The notes: generated by a model from the letters alone, not told the origin. A DNA stretch of 64,000 nt from Mycobacterium rhizamassiliense (GCF_900157375.1 NZ_LT721901.1:5351685-5415684), one strand, 5' to 3'. Counted from the stretch's first letter, positions 1 to 12,212 are shown. Made by a program: numbers and translations.

Positions 1-176
1 ACCTCGCCCACCACGTGCACCTGGCCGGTCGTCACCAGCGTCTCGACCGCGACACGGGAGCGGGGGTCGTCCGCCAGAAGCGCGTCGAGCACCGAGTCGC
101 TGATGGCATCACAGATCTTGTCGGGATGTCCCTCGGTCACCGACTCACTGGTAAACAGCCGACCCGTCTCGCTCAC
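1..176 (-). CDS. metK: S-adenosylmethionine synthetase (N-terminal part, cut by window edge)
   Basis: Makes S-adenosylmethionine from methionine and ATP in the cytoplasm. Only the first 58 or so codons lie in the window; the gene runs off the left edge. The N-terminus contains the family hallmark LFTSESVTEGHPDKICD followed by DAISDSVLDALL, which carries the first ATP- and metal-binding residues (the GHPDK histidine and the aspartates after it). The start is a GTG at 174-176, since no ATG in frame gives this N-terminus. It lies downstream of coaBC on the same strand after a 127 bp gap, matching the mycobacterial order coaBC-metK. Identification is firm, although most of the protein cannot be seen. 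Confidence 0.95.
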   Translation of the reverse strand, partial: MSETGRLFTSESVTEGHPDKICDAISDSVLDALLADDPRSRVAVETLVTTGQVHVVGE

Positions 177-303
177 TCTTCGATCCTTCCATTCGTCCGA
201 ATGTTAGTTAGACAAATTATTTTAAGCGCATCTCGATCGCCGGACTCAGCCGGGCGTTCCCAAGAGTTTCTAACAGCCTTCCGAGCGGCACACCGGCGGG
301 CCG

Positions 304-1554
304 CTATTCGCCGTCGCTGTTGAGGAACGTGACGATCGAGTCCACGATGCGGCTGGCCATCAGCGTCTTGGAGCCGTGCTGCAGCGCCGACTCGGTGCCG
401 TCGGCGGCCAGCAGCCAGCCGTCGTTGTTGTCCACCTCGAACGCCCGGCCGTCGCCCACCGCGTTGACGACCAGCAGGTCACATCCCTTGCGCCGCAACT
501 TCGCTCGCGCGTGGAAGAGCACGTCGCCGTTGGCGTCGCCGGTCTCGGCCGCGAAGCCCACGATGGCCCGCATGTTGGGCAGCTCGCCGTGGGTACGGGC
601 GCGGACGGCGCCGGCCAGCACGTCGTCGTTGCGCACCAACTCGATCGTCGGCGGGACATCGGCGTCGCCTGCGCCCTTTTTTATCTTGGCGGCGGCAACC
701 TGCGCGGGCCGGAAGTCGGCGACCGCCGCGGCCATCACCAGCACATCGGCCGCCGGGGCGTGCTTGGAGACGGCGTCGCCGAGTTGCTGCGCCGAGCTGA
801 TGTGCACCACCTCGACGCCGGCGGGGTCGATGAGCCCGACGGTGTGCCCCGCGATCAAGGTGACCTCGGCGCCGCGCTGGGCGGCGACGCGGGCGACGGC
901 GTAGCCCTGCTTGCCGGAGCTGCGGTTGCCGATGAAGCGGACGGGATCGATGGGCTCGCGGGTGCCGCCCGCGGTGACCAGCACCTTGCGGCCGGCCAGG
1001 TCGTACGGCAGCGCGTCGTGGCGCTCCAGCAGCAGGTGCGCCAGCGTGGTGATCTCTTCGGCCTCGGGCAGCCGTCCTTTGCCGCTGTCCGTGCCGGTGA
1101 GCCGTCCGAATGCCGGTTCCAGCACCACAGCGCCCCGGCGCCGCAAAGTCGCCACGTTGTCGACGGTGGCGGGGTGTAACCACATCTCGGTGTGCATCGC
1201 CGGCGCGAACAGCACCGGGCACCGGGCCGTGAGCAGCGTCGCGGTCAGCAGATCGTCGGCGCGACCGTGCACCGCACGCGCCAGCAGATCCGCGGTGGCC
1301 GGCGCCACGACGACCAGGTCGGCCTGTTGGCCGAGGCGCACGTGCGGCACCTCGGGGACGTCGGTGAAGACGCCGGTGTGGACGGGTTGGCCGGACAAGG
1401 CCTCGAACGTGGCGGCGCCGACGAAGCGCAGCGCCGTATCGGTGGGGATGACGCGGACTTCATGGCCGGCCTCGGCGAGCTGGCGCACCACGGTGCACGC
1501 CTTGTAGGCGGCGATACCGCCCGAGACGCCGACGACGATGCGCTTGCGATCCAT
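304..1554 (-). CDS. coaBC: bifunctional phosphopantothenoylcysteine decarboxylase / phosphopantothenate-cysteine ligase CoaBC
   Basis: Catalyses two steps of coenzyme A synthesis: CTP-dependent ligation of cysteine to 4'-phosphopantothenate, then FMN-dependent decarboxylation. The 416-residue length fits the fused enzyme. The N-terminal CoaC half has the flavin loop GVSGGIAAYK (residues 9-18), a likely catalytic His71 in PHVRLG, and PAMHTEMW (118-125), a variant of the family PxMNxxMW with His in place of Asn. The C-terminal CoaB half starts near 190 with KVLVTAGGTREPID and has the SSGKQG and RRKGCDLLVVN motifs. It follows rpoZ after 67 bp and precedes metK, so co-expression with rpoZ is plausible. 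Known in older annotation as dfp. Confidence 0.96.
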   Translation of the reverse strand: MDRKRIVVGVSGGIAAYKACTVVRQLAEAGHEVRVIPTDTALRFVGAATFEALSGQPVHTGVFTDVPEVPHVRLGQQADLVVVAPATADLLARAVHGRADDLLTATLLTARCPVLFAPAMHTEMWLHPATVDNVATLRRRGAVVLEPAFGRLTGTDSGKGRLPEAEEITTLAHLLLERHDALPYDLAGRKVLVTAGGTREPIDPVRFIGNRSSGKQGYAVARVAAQRGAEVTLIAGHTVGLIDPAGVEVVHISSAQQLGDAVSKHAPAADVLVMAAAVADFRPAQVAAAKIKKGAGDADVPPTIELVRNDDVLAGAVRARTHGELPNMRAIVGFAAETGDANGDVLFHARAKLRRKGCDLLVVNAVGDGRAFEVDNNDGWLLAADGTESALQHGSKTLMASRIVDSIVTFLNSDGE

Positions 1555-1623
1555 CTACGCCGCGCCTTCGCGGGAGGCCCCGTAGCGGCTCTCAGAGCTG
1601 GTCACAGCGCCCGGCCTGTCCTG

Positions 1624-1956
1624 TTACTCGCCCTCGGTGTGTTCGAGCAGGTCGGTGTGGATCTCGCGCATCGCGATGGACAGCGGCTTTTCCTGCAGCC
1701 CCGGTTCGACCAGCGGACCAACGTATTCGAGGATGCCCTCGCCCAGCTGGTTGTAGTAGTCGTTGATCTGCCTGGCCCGCTTCGCCGCGTAGATGACGAG
1801 GGCGTATTTACTCGAGACGCGGTCCAGCAGCTCGTCGATGGGCGGGTTGGTGATACCCAGTGGGGTGTCGTAGGTGCGTTGTCCGCCCGCGGAGGGATCG
1901 AACTGATCCATGGCGGGCAGGGCGGCGACCGACGCGTCGGACTGCGAATTACTCAC
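1624..1956 (-). CDS. rpoZ: DNA-directed RNA polymerase omega subunit
   Basis: Small subunit that stabilises the beta-prime subunit during RNA polymerase assembly. The 110-residue product matches the mycobacterial omega length and includes the conserved core ITNPPIDELLDRVSSKYALV and AKRARQINDYYNQLGEG, ending in LLEHTEGE. The frame is open further upstream, but the start is set at the GTG at 1954-1956, because an AGGAGA Shine-Dalgarno lies about 10 bases before it and the resulting N-terminus VSNSQSDAS resembles known omega proteins. It lies between gmk (76 bp away) and coaBC, the usual actinobacterial arrangement. Confidence 0.96.
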   Translation of the reverse strand: MSNSQSDASVAALPAMDQFDPSAGGQRTYDTPLGITNPPIDELLDRVSSKYALVIYAAKRARQINDYYNQLGEGILEYVGPLVEPGLQEKPLSIAMREIHTDLLEHTEGE

Positions 1957-2032
1957 TGAAGAATTTCTCCTGGCGCTTAGAGCGGTGCAAACGGCATGAA
2001 CGTGGTGCTTGATTGGCGTCTGGCGAGGCGGC

Positions 2033-2659
2033 TCAGCCCGGGTCAGGCGCGTTTTCCACCAGCAAGGATACCAATTCTGCGCACGCAGACTCCAATTGAC
2101 TGTTGACGACGACTTGGTCGAAGTCATTTTGAGCCGCCAATTCGATGCGGGCGGTGTCCAGCCGCCGGCGGATGGCTTCCTCGGTTTCGGTGCCGCGCCC
2201 GACGAGCCTGGCCTCCAGGTCTTCCCAGCTGGGCGGGGCCAGGAACACCGTGATGGCCTCGGGCATCGCGGTCTTGACGGCCCTGGCTCCGGCCAGGTCT
2301 ACCTCGATGAGCACCGGTAACCCGGAAGCGGTGGCGGCCCGGACCGGCTCGGCCAGCGTGCCCGATCGTTGCAGCCCACCGTGGATTTCTGCCCACTCCA
2401 GCAGGTCACCGTCGTCGATGAGCTGCTGGAAGCGGGCGGGACTCACGAAGTGATAGTCGACACCGTCGACTTCGCCCGGCCGCGGCGCCCGCGTCGTGGC
2501 CGAGACGCTGAAGTGGAGGTTCGGGATCCGATCCCGCAGGCACCGAACCACCGTTGACTTGCCGACCGCGGAGGGACCGGACAGCACGACCACACGCCCT
2601 GGGCCGGTTGGCCCGGGGCGTGCCCCGTACTCGACGTCCGGTCCCTCACCGGAGCTCAT
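2033..2659 (-). CDS. gmk: guanylate kinase
   Basis: Phosphorylates GMP to GDP with ATP, an essential step in guanine nucleotide supply. The product is 208 residues. It shows the P-loop GPSAVGKST (28-36), then the GMP-binding segment SATTRAPRPGEVDGVDYHFV, the ILIEVDLAGA strand and the lid region with ARLVGRGTETEEAIRRRL. The first 20 residues are a Gly/Pro-rich extension typical of mycobacterial Gmk. It sits between mihF and rpoZ on the same strand, a conserved trio, and is probably transcribed with mihF from upstream. Confidence 0.96.
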   Translation of the reverse strand: MSSGEGPDVEYGARPGPTGPGRVVVLSGPSAVGKSTVVRCLRDRIPNLHFSVSATTRAPRPGEVDGVDYHFVSPARFQQLIDDGDLLEWAEIHGGLQRSGTLAEPVRAATASGLPVLIEVDLAGARAVKTAMPEAITVFLAPPSWEDLEARLVGRGTETEEAIRRRLDTARIELAAQNDFDQVVVNSQLESACAELVSLLVENAPDPG

Positions 2660-2717
2660 TGTCGCTCCTGGGTCGGTACCCCACAGGCCATCCGGCCTGC
2701 ATCGTCGCGGGGTTGGG

Positions 2718-3035
2718 TTAGGCGGTGCCGAACTTTTCCAGCAGCGCCTTGCGCTGCCGGTCGCCGAGACCGCGCAAACGGCGGGTCGGCGCGATTTCCA
2801 GTTCGGTCATGATTTCCTGTGCCTTGACCTTGCCCACCTTGGGCAGGGCCTCGAGCAACGCGGAAACCTTCATCTTGCCGAGGACTTCATCGCTTTCGGC
2901 GTCCTTGAGCACCTGCGTGAGGTTGGTGCCACCGCGCTTCAGCCGGTCCTTGAGCTCTGCTCGCGCTCGACGTGCGGCAGCCGCCTTCTCCAACGCGGCC
3001 GCGCGCTGCTCGTCGGTCAACTGGGGAAGGGCCAC
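2718..3035 (-). CDS. mihF: integration host factor, actinobacterial type (mIHF)
   Basis: Nucleoid-associated DNA-bending protein, first known as the host factor for mycobacteriophage L5 integration and unrelated in sequence to enteric IHF. The 105-residue product begins VALPQLTDEQRA, has a charged helix rich in Ala, Arg and Lys, and a helix-two-turn-helix-like segment LLEALPKVGKVKAQEIMTELEIAPTRRL. A frame is open 7 codons further upstream, but the GTG at 3033-3035 is chosen because a GGAGGA Shine-Dalgarno lies about 5 bases before it. The H37Rv annotation uses a much longer start; the short form is the one that acts in M. smegmatis. Its promoter should lie in the 488 bp gap upstream. Confidence 0.94.
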   Translation of the reverse strand: MALPQLTDEQRAAALEKAAAARRARAELKDRLKRGGTNLTQVLKDAESDEVLGKMKVSALLEALPKVGKVKAQEIMTELEIAPTRRLRGLGDRQRKALLEKFGTA

Positions 3036-3523
3036 GATTCCTCCGTATCTGATCACTCATTTTGTCTCTGCCGGGACCTGGAGTCCCAGCGGAGACGACC
3101 GTACTCACGGTTCCTGACGAAATCTAACCCGACCCCCTGGTTAACGGCATAAATGCGCAGCTTGGACGCGCCGATTAGCGGCGACTGACACCGCACGCGC
3201 CATCGCTGAAAGCCGTCGCGAACGGCGCTCGGCGGTCGGCGAAACGTTCCTGGCACCAGCCACGAATGCGCCATCTACCTGGCCTTTTACCGGGGCGAGG
3301 GCGACGCGGCCGGGAGCACCTCCAACGGCCGCCGACGACCGTCACGGGTAGCCGCGAGGCCCGTGCCTCGGATCACGGATTTCTCGTGGCGTGTCGCGCG
3401 TGTCGCGCCGAAGGTCAGCGCATGTCGCTCGGCGCGCGGCGATTCTTTCGAAGTCGTTCGAAGGCGTCCGCGCCCGCGTTTGCACCGGCGGGAGCCCGAA
3501 AAACAGCCCCGAAATCGGCGCGG
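3036..3523. other. 488 bp intergenic region between pyrF and mihF
   Basis: No gene can be supported here in either strand; short open frames lack ribosome sites and family resemblance. It must hold the mihF promoter near 3060-3150 and any pyrF terminator near 3450-3520. In M. tuberculosis the PE15 and PPE20 genes occupy this position; no trace of a PE or PPE start is seen. The only ordered sequence noticed is a pair of TTCGAA palindromes at 3447-3452 and 3457-3462. Confidence 0.7.
3447..3462. repeat. two TTCGAA palindromes spaced 10 bp
   Basis: Two copies of the 6-bp palindrome TTCGAA start exactly 10 bp apart, about one helical turn, 62 bp past the pyrF stop and about 410 bp upstream of mihF. 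The arrangement resembles a dimer binding site, but the spacing is two bases shorter than the mycobacterial LexA box (TCGAAC-N4-GTTCGA), so it is not called as an SOS box. Function unknown. Confidence 0.35.
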
Positions 3524-4347
3524 CTAGATCACTGAGAGGTACGAAACGGCGTCCAGCATCCGCTGGGCCCCGGCCCGCAGATCGGTCACGTCCGGTCCGG
3601 CGCGCAGCACTTCGCGCCCCACGGCGGGCAGCAGCTGCCCCGGCGCGGCCCCTCCCAGGCCCGCCAGCGCCTCAGGACGGCCGCCTTGGACGCCGACACC
3701 GGGGACCAGCACCGGGCCGCCCAGCGCGCTGACGTCGGGCGGCTCGAACACCGTCGCGCCCAGCACCACGCCGACATATCCTGGCCCATTCGGGGTGGCG
3801 GAGCGGTTGACCACCGCGGCCTGGTCGATGACCAGCTGGGACACCGTGCGGCCGTCGAAGGTGGCGCGCTGCACGGTCGAGCCCTCCGGGTTGGAGCTGG
3901 CCGCCACCACGAACACGCCCCGGTCGTGCGCGGCGGCTGCCTCCAGCAGCGGGCGCAGCGAGCCGAAGCCCAGGTACGGCGAGGCGGTCACGGCGTCGGC
4001 GGCCAGTGGCGAATCGCCGGCCCATGCGGTGGCGTAGGCCGCCATCGTCGAGCCGATGTCGCCCCGCTTGGCGTCGGCTAGCACCAGCACCCCGACGGAG
4101 CGCAGCGCGGCGATGGTGCGCTCCAGGACCGCGTACCCCGCCGAGCCGTACGCCTCGAAGAACGCCACCTGGGGTTTGACGACGGCGAAACCCGAGAACG
4201 CCTCGATGCAGGTGTCGCAGAACGCGGCCAGGCCGTCCGGGGTCACCGGCAGGTCCCAAGCCCGCAGCAGCTCGGGATGCGGGTCGATGCCCAGGCACAG
4301 CGGGCCGCGCTCCAGCTTCGCCGCGGCCAGCCGCGCGCCGAACCCAG

Positions 4348-4351
<4 letters not shown>
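3524..4351 (-). CDS. pyrF: orotidine 5'-phosphate decarboxylase
   Basis: Last step of UMP synthesis: decarboxylation of OMP. The 275-residue length and the sequence fit the longer PyrF subfamily of mycobacteria and myxobacteria. Visible motifs are LCLGIDPHPELL at the N-terminus, VKPQVAFFEAYG, and the catalytic DAKRGDIGS around Lys95 and Asp98. VVLGATVFEPP near the middle leads to the phosphate-binding end segment VLVPGVGVQGG. Its ATG overlaps the carB stop (ATGA at 4348-4351), so it is the last gene of the seven-gene pyrimidine operon. Long open frames on the opposite strand are codon-bias shadows. Confidence 0.96.
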
Positions 4352-7700
<3,349 letters not shown>

Positions 7701-7701
<1 letters not shown>

Positions 7702-8819
7702 TAGCGGCTCTCCCCTGCCATCAGGTCGACGAACTGGTCGAACAGGTACTCCGCGTCGTGTGGACCCGCGGCGGCCTCCGGGTGGTACTGCACCGAAAAC
7801 GCCCGCCCGTCAGCGAGTTTGACGCCCTCGACCACCCCGTCGTTGGCGCAGGTGTGGCTGACGATCGCCGGACCGAACGGTGTGTCGAAGGACTGGCCCG
7901 CCTCCCCTTCCAGCGCGAAGCCGTGGTTCTGCGCGGTGACCGCGACGCGGCCGGTGGCGTGGTCGATGACCGGGATGTTGATGCCGCGGTGGCCGAAGAC
8001 CATCTTGTAGGTGGACAGCCCCAGCGCGCGGCCCAGGATCTGATTGCCGAAACAGATCCCGAACAACGGGATTCCGGCGCCCAGCACCTCGCGGGTGAGC
8101 GCGACGACGTGGTCGGCGGTAGCGGGGTCGCCGGGACCGTTGGACAAGAACACGCCGTCCGGCTTGAGGTCGGCGATCTGGGAGAAAGTCGCCCCCGCCG
8201 GCAGCACGTGGCTGCGAATCCCGCGGCGCGCGAAGTTGCGCGGCGTGTTGGTCTTGATGCCCAGGTCCAGGGCGGCAACGGTAAACCGTTGTGTGCCTTC
8301 AGGTTCCACGGTGTAGGCGCGGGGGGTGCTGACCTCGCCGGCCAGGTCGGCGCCCAACATCGACCGCTGGTCGCGCACCCGCTCGATCAGCTCGCTCGGC
8401 TCGGCCAGGGCAGCACCGGAGAACACCCCGGCCTTCATCGACCCGCGGCTGCGCAGGTGCCGCACCAGCGCGCGGGTGTCGATGCCGGCGATGCCGACGA
8501 TGTCCTGGCGGACCAGCTCGTCCTCCAGCGTCCCGGTCGCGCGCCAGTTCGAGGGCCGCGGCGACGGATCGCGCACCGCGTAGCCGGCGACCCAGATCTT
8601 GTCGCCCCGGCTCTCGGAGTCCTCGGAGTTCCAACCGGTGTTGCCGATCTGCGGGGCGGTGGCCACCACGATCTGGCGGTGATAGCTGGGATCGGTCAGC
8701 GTCTCCTGGTAGCCCGACATGGCGGTGGAGAACACCGCTTCCCCGAGCGTCTGGCCGATCTTGCCGAACGGCGTGCCGGTGAAGACGCGGCCGTCCTCAA
8801 GTACCAGTTGCGCTTTCAC
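7701..8819 (-). CDS. carA: carbamoyl-phosphate synthase small (glutaminase) subunit
   Basis: Class I glutamine amidotransferase that releases ammonia for CarB. The protein is 372 residues: an N-terminal small-subunit domain (1-150) and a GATase domain with the nucleophile Cys256 in GICFGNQ and the His346/Glu348 pair in YHPEA. The frame is open 29 codons upstream, but that part would lie inside the previous gene. The GTG at 8817-8819 gives the usual N-terminus VKAQLVLEDGRVF and overlaps the upstream stop as GTGA. The preceding membrane-protein gene and the following carB are in the same transcript. Confidence 0.96.
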
Positions 8820-9313
8820 GCGGCCTCCTCGACCCAGCCGTCGTATTCGTCTCGACTGCTCGCCCGGAAGCCCGTGTCGATCTCGACGCCGGACGGCAGC
8901 CGCCATCGGATGGCCAGTATTCCATTGCGGGCGGCGACCTTTCCGGCCATATGCCGCTCAGTGCGCACTTCGGCGATCGAGTCCTGCGGGATCCAAATCG
9001 GTTTTGCCCGGATGCGTTGCAGCAGAATGCCTTCCGGATAGCGGCTCAACACTGCCTTGCTCCGGTAGCCGAGGTCGCCCGCGGTGATCCGCTCGGTCCA
9101 CTCCGTGCCAAGCGTGCAGCCCACGTATACCCCGCGCAGGGTGGTGATGACCGCGCCCACCTCGACCGGCACGTCGGGCAGGGTGCCGATCAGCTCCTCC
9201 TGCCGCGCCGCGCGCCGGCGCCAGCCGACCATCATCAACTGGATCACGATGGTCACCACCACCACCAGTACGGCCGCGAAGATCAACGACCCGACCAGTG
9301 TGCCCGAATTCAT
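8816..9313 (-). CDS. membrane-anchored PH-like domain protein of the pyrimidine operon (Rv1382-type)
   Basis: A 165-residue protein with one N-terminal membrane helix (about 8-28, rich in Val, Ala and Ile) followed by an RRRAARQEEL basic turn and a soluble beta-rich domain of about 120 residues, consistent with a bacterial PH-like fold. It sits between pyrC and carA with 4-base overlaps on both sides, the same place as Rv1382, which older annotation calls a probable export or membrane protein. The position in a biosynthetic operon is conserved in mycobacteria but its task is not known. No catalytic motif is visible. Assigning a role in pyrimidine metabolism would be a guess from context only. 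Confidence 0.85.
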   Translation of the reverse strand: MNSGTLVGSLIFAAVLVVVVTIVIQLMMVGWRRRAARQEELIGTLPDVPVEVGAVITTLRGVYVGCTLGTEWTERITAGDLGYRSKAVLSRYPEGILLQRIRAKPIWIPQDSIAEVRTERHMAGKVAARNGILAIRWRLPSGVEIDTGFRASSRDEYDGWVEEAA

Positions 9314-10614
9314 GCGGGGCTCTTCCCGTCGCGCGCGGTGATCTTTCCGCGCAGCAGCGTCGCGGTCACGGTGGCGGGCAACGTCATCGACTCATACGGC
9401 GTGTTGGCCGACCGGCTGGCCAGCCCGGGCCCCTCCACGGTCCAGGTGGCGTCGGGGTCGACCACGGTCAGGTTGGCCGGCTCCCCCACCTCCAGCGGGC
9501 GGCCCTGGTCGGGCAATCCCACGATGCGCGCGGGGTTTTCACTCATCACGCGGGCGACGTCGCGCCAGGTCAACAGCCCCGGCTCGACCATGGTCTGCAC
9601 CACCACCGACAGCGCGGTCTGCAAGCCCAGCATGCCGGGACGGGCCGCGGAGAACTCGACACATTTCTCGTGCTCGGCGTGCGGGGCATGGTCGGTGGCC
9701 ACGCAGTCGATCACCCCATCGGCCAGCGCCTGGCGCAACGCGATGGCGTCGGTGGCCTCCCGCAGCGGCGGGTTGACCCGGTTGACCCCGTCGTAGCTGG
9801 TCAGCCGGGCGTCGTCGAGCAGCAGGTGATGCGGGGTGACCTCGGCCGTGATCGAAATTCCTTGCTCCTTAGCCCATTTCACCAGCTCCACCGTGCCCGC
9901 CGTGGACGCGTGGCAGATGTGCACGCGGGCGCCGGCGTCGCGGGCCAGCAGCGCGTCGCGGGCCACGATCGACTCCTCGGCCGCTCGCGGCCATCCCGCG
10001 AGCCCCAGCCTGGCGGCCGCGGGCCCTTCGTGGGCGACCGCCCCGACGGTCAGCCTTGGCTCCTCGGCGTGCTGGGCGATGAGCACGCCCAGCCCGGTGG
10101 CGTACTCCAGCGCGCGGCGCATCACCAGCGGGTCGTGCACGCAGATGCCGTCGTCGGAGAACATTCGCACCTGCGCGGCGCCGCGAGCCATCATGCCCAT
10201 CTCGGTGAGCTCGGTGCCGGCCAGCCCGACGGTGACCGCGCCGACGGGGTGCACGTCGACCAGTCCGACCTGCTGGCCGCGGTGCCACACGTGGTCGGTG
10301 ACCACCGGGCTGTCGGCGACCGGGGTGGTGTTGGCCATCGCGAACACGGCGGTATAGCCACCCAAAGCCGCTGCGGCCGAACCTGTTTCGATGTCCTCGG
10401 CGTATTCACGGCCGGGCTCGCGCAGGTGGGTATGCAGGTCGACGAATCCGGGCAGCAACACCTGGCCCGTCGCGTCGATCACGTCTACGTCTTTTTCGAG
10501 GCCGCCGGCCTGGTCCAGCCCGGCGCCGATCTGCGCGATCTGGCCGTCATCGATCAGCACGTCGACGCGATCACCCTCGCCGTACAACCGCACCCCGCGG
10601 AGCAGGACACTCAT
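9310..10614 (-). CDS. pyrC: dihydroorotase
   Basis: Converts N-carbamoyl-aspartate to dihydroorotate, a zinc amidohydrolase. The 434-residue product has the metal site DLHTHLREPG (His61, His63), the type I feature REPGRE, later HICHAST with another metal histidine, and the catalytic aspartate in CVATDHAPH. The frame stays open upstream inside pyrB, but the ATG at 10612-10614 gives the normal N-terminus and overlaps the pyrB stop (ATGA). It also overlaps the next gene by 4 bases. The long upstream extension would be an out-of-frame reading of pyrB and is rejected. Confidence 0.96.
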   Translation of the reverse strand: MSVLLRGVRLYGEGDRVDVLIDDGQIAQIGAGLDQAGGLEKDVDVIDATGQVLLPGFVDLHTHLREPGREYAEDIETGSAAAALGGYTAVFAMANTTPVADSPVVTDHVWHRGQQVGLVDVHPVGAVTVGLAGTELTEMGMMARGAAQVRMFSDDGICVHDPLVMRRALEYATGLGVLIAQHAEEPRLTVGAVAHEGPAAARLGLAGWPRAAEESIVARDALLARDAGARVHICHASTAGTVELVKWAKEQGISITAEVTPHHLLLDDARLTSYDGVNRVNPPLREATDAIALRQALADGVIDCVATDHAPHAEHEKCVEFSAARPGMLGLQTALSVVVQTMVEPGLLTWRDVARVMSENPARIVGLPDQGRPLEVGEPANLTVVDPDATWTVEGPGLASRSANTPYESMTLPATVTATLLRGKITARDGKSPA

Positions 10615-11585
10615 GCCGCACCCTCTTCTCCGGGCGATTCCGTTTTGGTAGGTGATTCCGCGCCGACCAGCACGTGGAACAGCACCGCCATCCGCACGTG
10701 GACACCATTGGAAACCTGTTGCAGCACCGCCGATTGCGACGAGTCGGCCACCGAGGACGAGATCTCCATGCCGCGCAGCATCGGGCCGGGGTGCAGCACC
10801 ACGGCGTGGCCGGGCAGCATCGCCTGGCGGCGATCCGACAGCCCGTACAGCGACGAATATTCGCGCACCGACGGGAAGAAGCCGCCGTTCATCCGCTCCG
10901 CCTGCACGCGCAGCATCAGCACGCCGTCGGCGGCGGGCAGCTCGGCATCGAAGTCGTTGGATACCGTCACCGGCCAGTCCTGCACCCCGACCGGCAGCAG
11001 CGTCGGCGGCGCCACCAGCACCACCTCGGCGCCCAGGGTGCTCAGCAGCATGACGTTGGACCGGGCCACCCGGCTGTGCAGGATGTCGCCCACGATCACG
11101 ATGCGCCGGCCCTCGATCCCGCCGAGCCGCTGCCGAATGGTCAGGGCGTCCAGCAGGGCCTGGGTCGGGTGCTCGTGCGTGCCGTCGCCGGCGTTGATCA
11201 CCGACGGCCCGTCGTCGTTGGTGCCGGTCCAGTCGGCCAGCAGGTGCGCGGCCCCCGACGCCGGGTGGCGGATGATCAGGGCGTCGGCGCCGGCGGCCCG
11301 CAGGGTGAACGCGGTGTCGCGCAGCGACTCCCCCTTGCCCACCGACGATCCCGACGCGCTGACGTTGATCACGTCGGCGCTCATCCACTTGCCGGCGACC
11401 TCGAACGAGACCCGGGTGCGCGTCGAGTTCTCGTAGAACATCGTGACGATGGTGCGGCCGCGCAGCGTCGGCAGCTTCTTGACCTCGCGGCCCACCAGCG
11501 CCTGCGCGAACCGGTCGGCGTCGTCGAGGATGGCGGTGGCGTCGTCGCGGCTCAGATCGCCTGCGGCCAACAGGTGTCTGGTCAT
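10611..11585 (-). CDS. pyrB: aspartate carbamoyltransferase catalytic subunit
   Basis: Joins carbamoyl phosphate to aspartate, the committed step of pyrimidine synthesis. The 324-residue protein shows the carbamoyl-phosphate motif STRTR (54-58) in FYENSTRTRVSFE, then GDGTHEHPTQALLD and the C-terminal HPGPMLRG. It starts 10 bp after the pyrR stop and overlaps pyrC by 4 bases. No pyrI regulatory-subunit gene follows; instead the unlinked-type dihydroorotase PyrC comes next, as in other mycobacteria, so control is expected through PyrR. Confidence 0.96.
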   Translation of the reverse strand: MTRHLLAAGDLSRDDATAILDDADRFAQALVGREVKKLPTLRGRTIVTMFYENSTRTRVSFEVAGKWMSADVINVSASGSSVGKGESLRDTAFTLRAAGADALIIRHPASGAAHLLADWTGTNDDGPSVINAGDGTHEHPTQALLDALTIRQRLGGIEGRRIVIVGDILHSRVARSNVMLLSTLGAEVVLVAPPTLLPVGVQDWPVTVSNDFDAELPAADGVLMLRVQAERMNGGFFPSVREYSSLYGLSDRRQAMLPGHAVVLHPGPMLRGMEISSSVADSSQSAVLQQVSNGVHVRMAVLFHVLVGAESPTKTESPGEEGAA

Positions 11586-11595
11586 TCGGCCCGCC

Positions 11596-12171
11596 TCATT
11601 CGTGGCCGTCCCGCGAGATAACCACGCCGTCGCGACCGTCGCTCTCGTGCAGCTGCACGTGCACGCTCTCGGCGCGCGAGGTCGGCACGTTCTTGCCCAC
11701 GTAGTCGGCGCGCACGGGCAGCTCGCGGTGGCCGCGATCGACCAGCACCGCGAGCTGGACGGCCCGCGGCCGCCCGACGTCGCGCAGCGCGTCGAGGGCG
11801 GAGCGCACCGAGCGCCCGGAATACAGCACGTCGTCGACGAGGATCACCAGCGCGTCGTCGATGCCGCCCGGCGGGATCGACGTCACCTCCAACGGCCGCG
11901 GCGGCTTCTGCATCAGGTCGTCGCGGTACAGGGTGATGTCCAGGGCGCCGTGCGCCAGGTCGACACCGCTGAATTCGCTGATGTGGGCCGCCAACCGCTG
12001 GGCCAGGATCACGCCGCGGGTCGGGATTCCCAGCAACACCACGCGGGGCGCCTCGGCGCTGTCGAGCGCCGTCTTTTCGATGATTTGGTGCGCGATACGA
12101 GAAATGGTCCGGCCGACGTCGGCCGTAGACATCAATTCCCTGCCGGTGGCGGCATCCCCCGCAGCACTCAT
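11596..12171 (-). CDS. pyrR: pyrimidine operon regulator PyrR (uracil phosphoribosyltransferase fold)
   Basis: UMP-responsive RNA-binding regulator of the pyr operon that also has uracil phosphoribosyltransferase activity. The product is 191 residues with the PRPP motif VDDVLYSGRS (112-121) and the RTISRIAHQIIEK helix near the N-terminus. The frame extends 102 codons upstream into the divergent gene, but the ATG at 12169-12171 has an AAGGAGG Shine-Dalgarno about 12 bases ahead and the expected length. It is the first gene of pyrR-pyrB-pyrC-Rv1382-like-carA-carB-pyrF. A candidate PyrR-binding loop lies directly upstream in the leader, so the operon is likely autoregulated by UMP. Confidence 0.96.
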   Translation of the reverse strand: MSAAGDAATGRELMSTADVGRTISRIAHQIIEKTALDSAEAPRVVLLGIPTRGVILAQRLAAHISEFSGVDLAHGALDITLYRDDLMQKPPRPLEVTSIPPGGIDDALVILVDDVLYSGRSVRSALDALRDVGRPRAVQLAVLVDRGHRELPVRADYVGKNVPTSRAESVHVQLHESDGRDGVVISRDGHE

Positions 12172-12190
12172 CAGAGATCTTGACCTCCTT

Positions 12191-12212
12191 CTCCGCCTCT
12201 CCGGACGGATCG
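12191..12212 (-). promoter_or_regulatory. candidate PyrR-binding RNA hairpin in the pyrR leader
   Basis: On the minus strand the leader reads GATCCGTCCGGAGAGGCGGA. The part CGTCCGGAGAGGCG fits the known PyrR anti-antiterminator loop consensus ARUCCNGNGAGGYU at 12 of 14 positions, including the central UCC and GAGG. UCCG (12209-12206) can pair with CGGA (12195-12192) around it. It ends only a few bases before the pyrR Shine-Dalgarno (about 12184-12190), so PyrR-UMP binding could block ribosome entry, the translational mode reported for mycobacteria. No clear intrinsic terminator follows it. Confidence 0.75.

Noticed and set aside
3447..3462. LexA/SOS box
   Set aside because: The mycobacterial consensus TCGAAC-N4-GTTCGA is 16 bp; here the halves are two bases too close and the C/G core is missing on one side.
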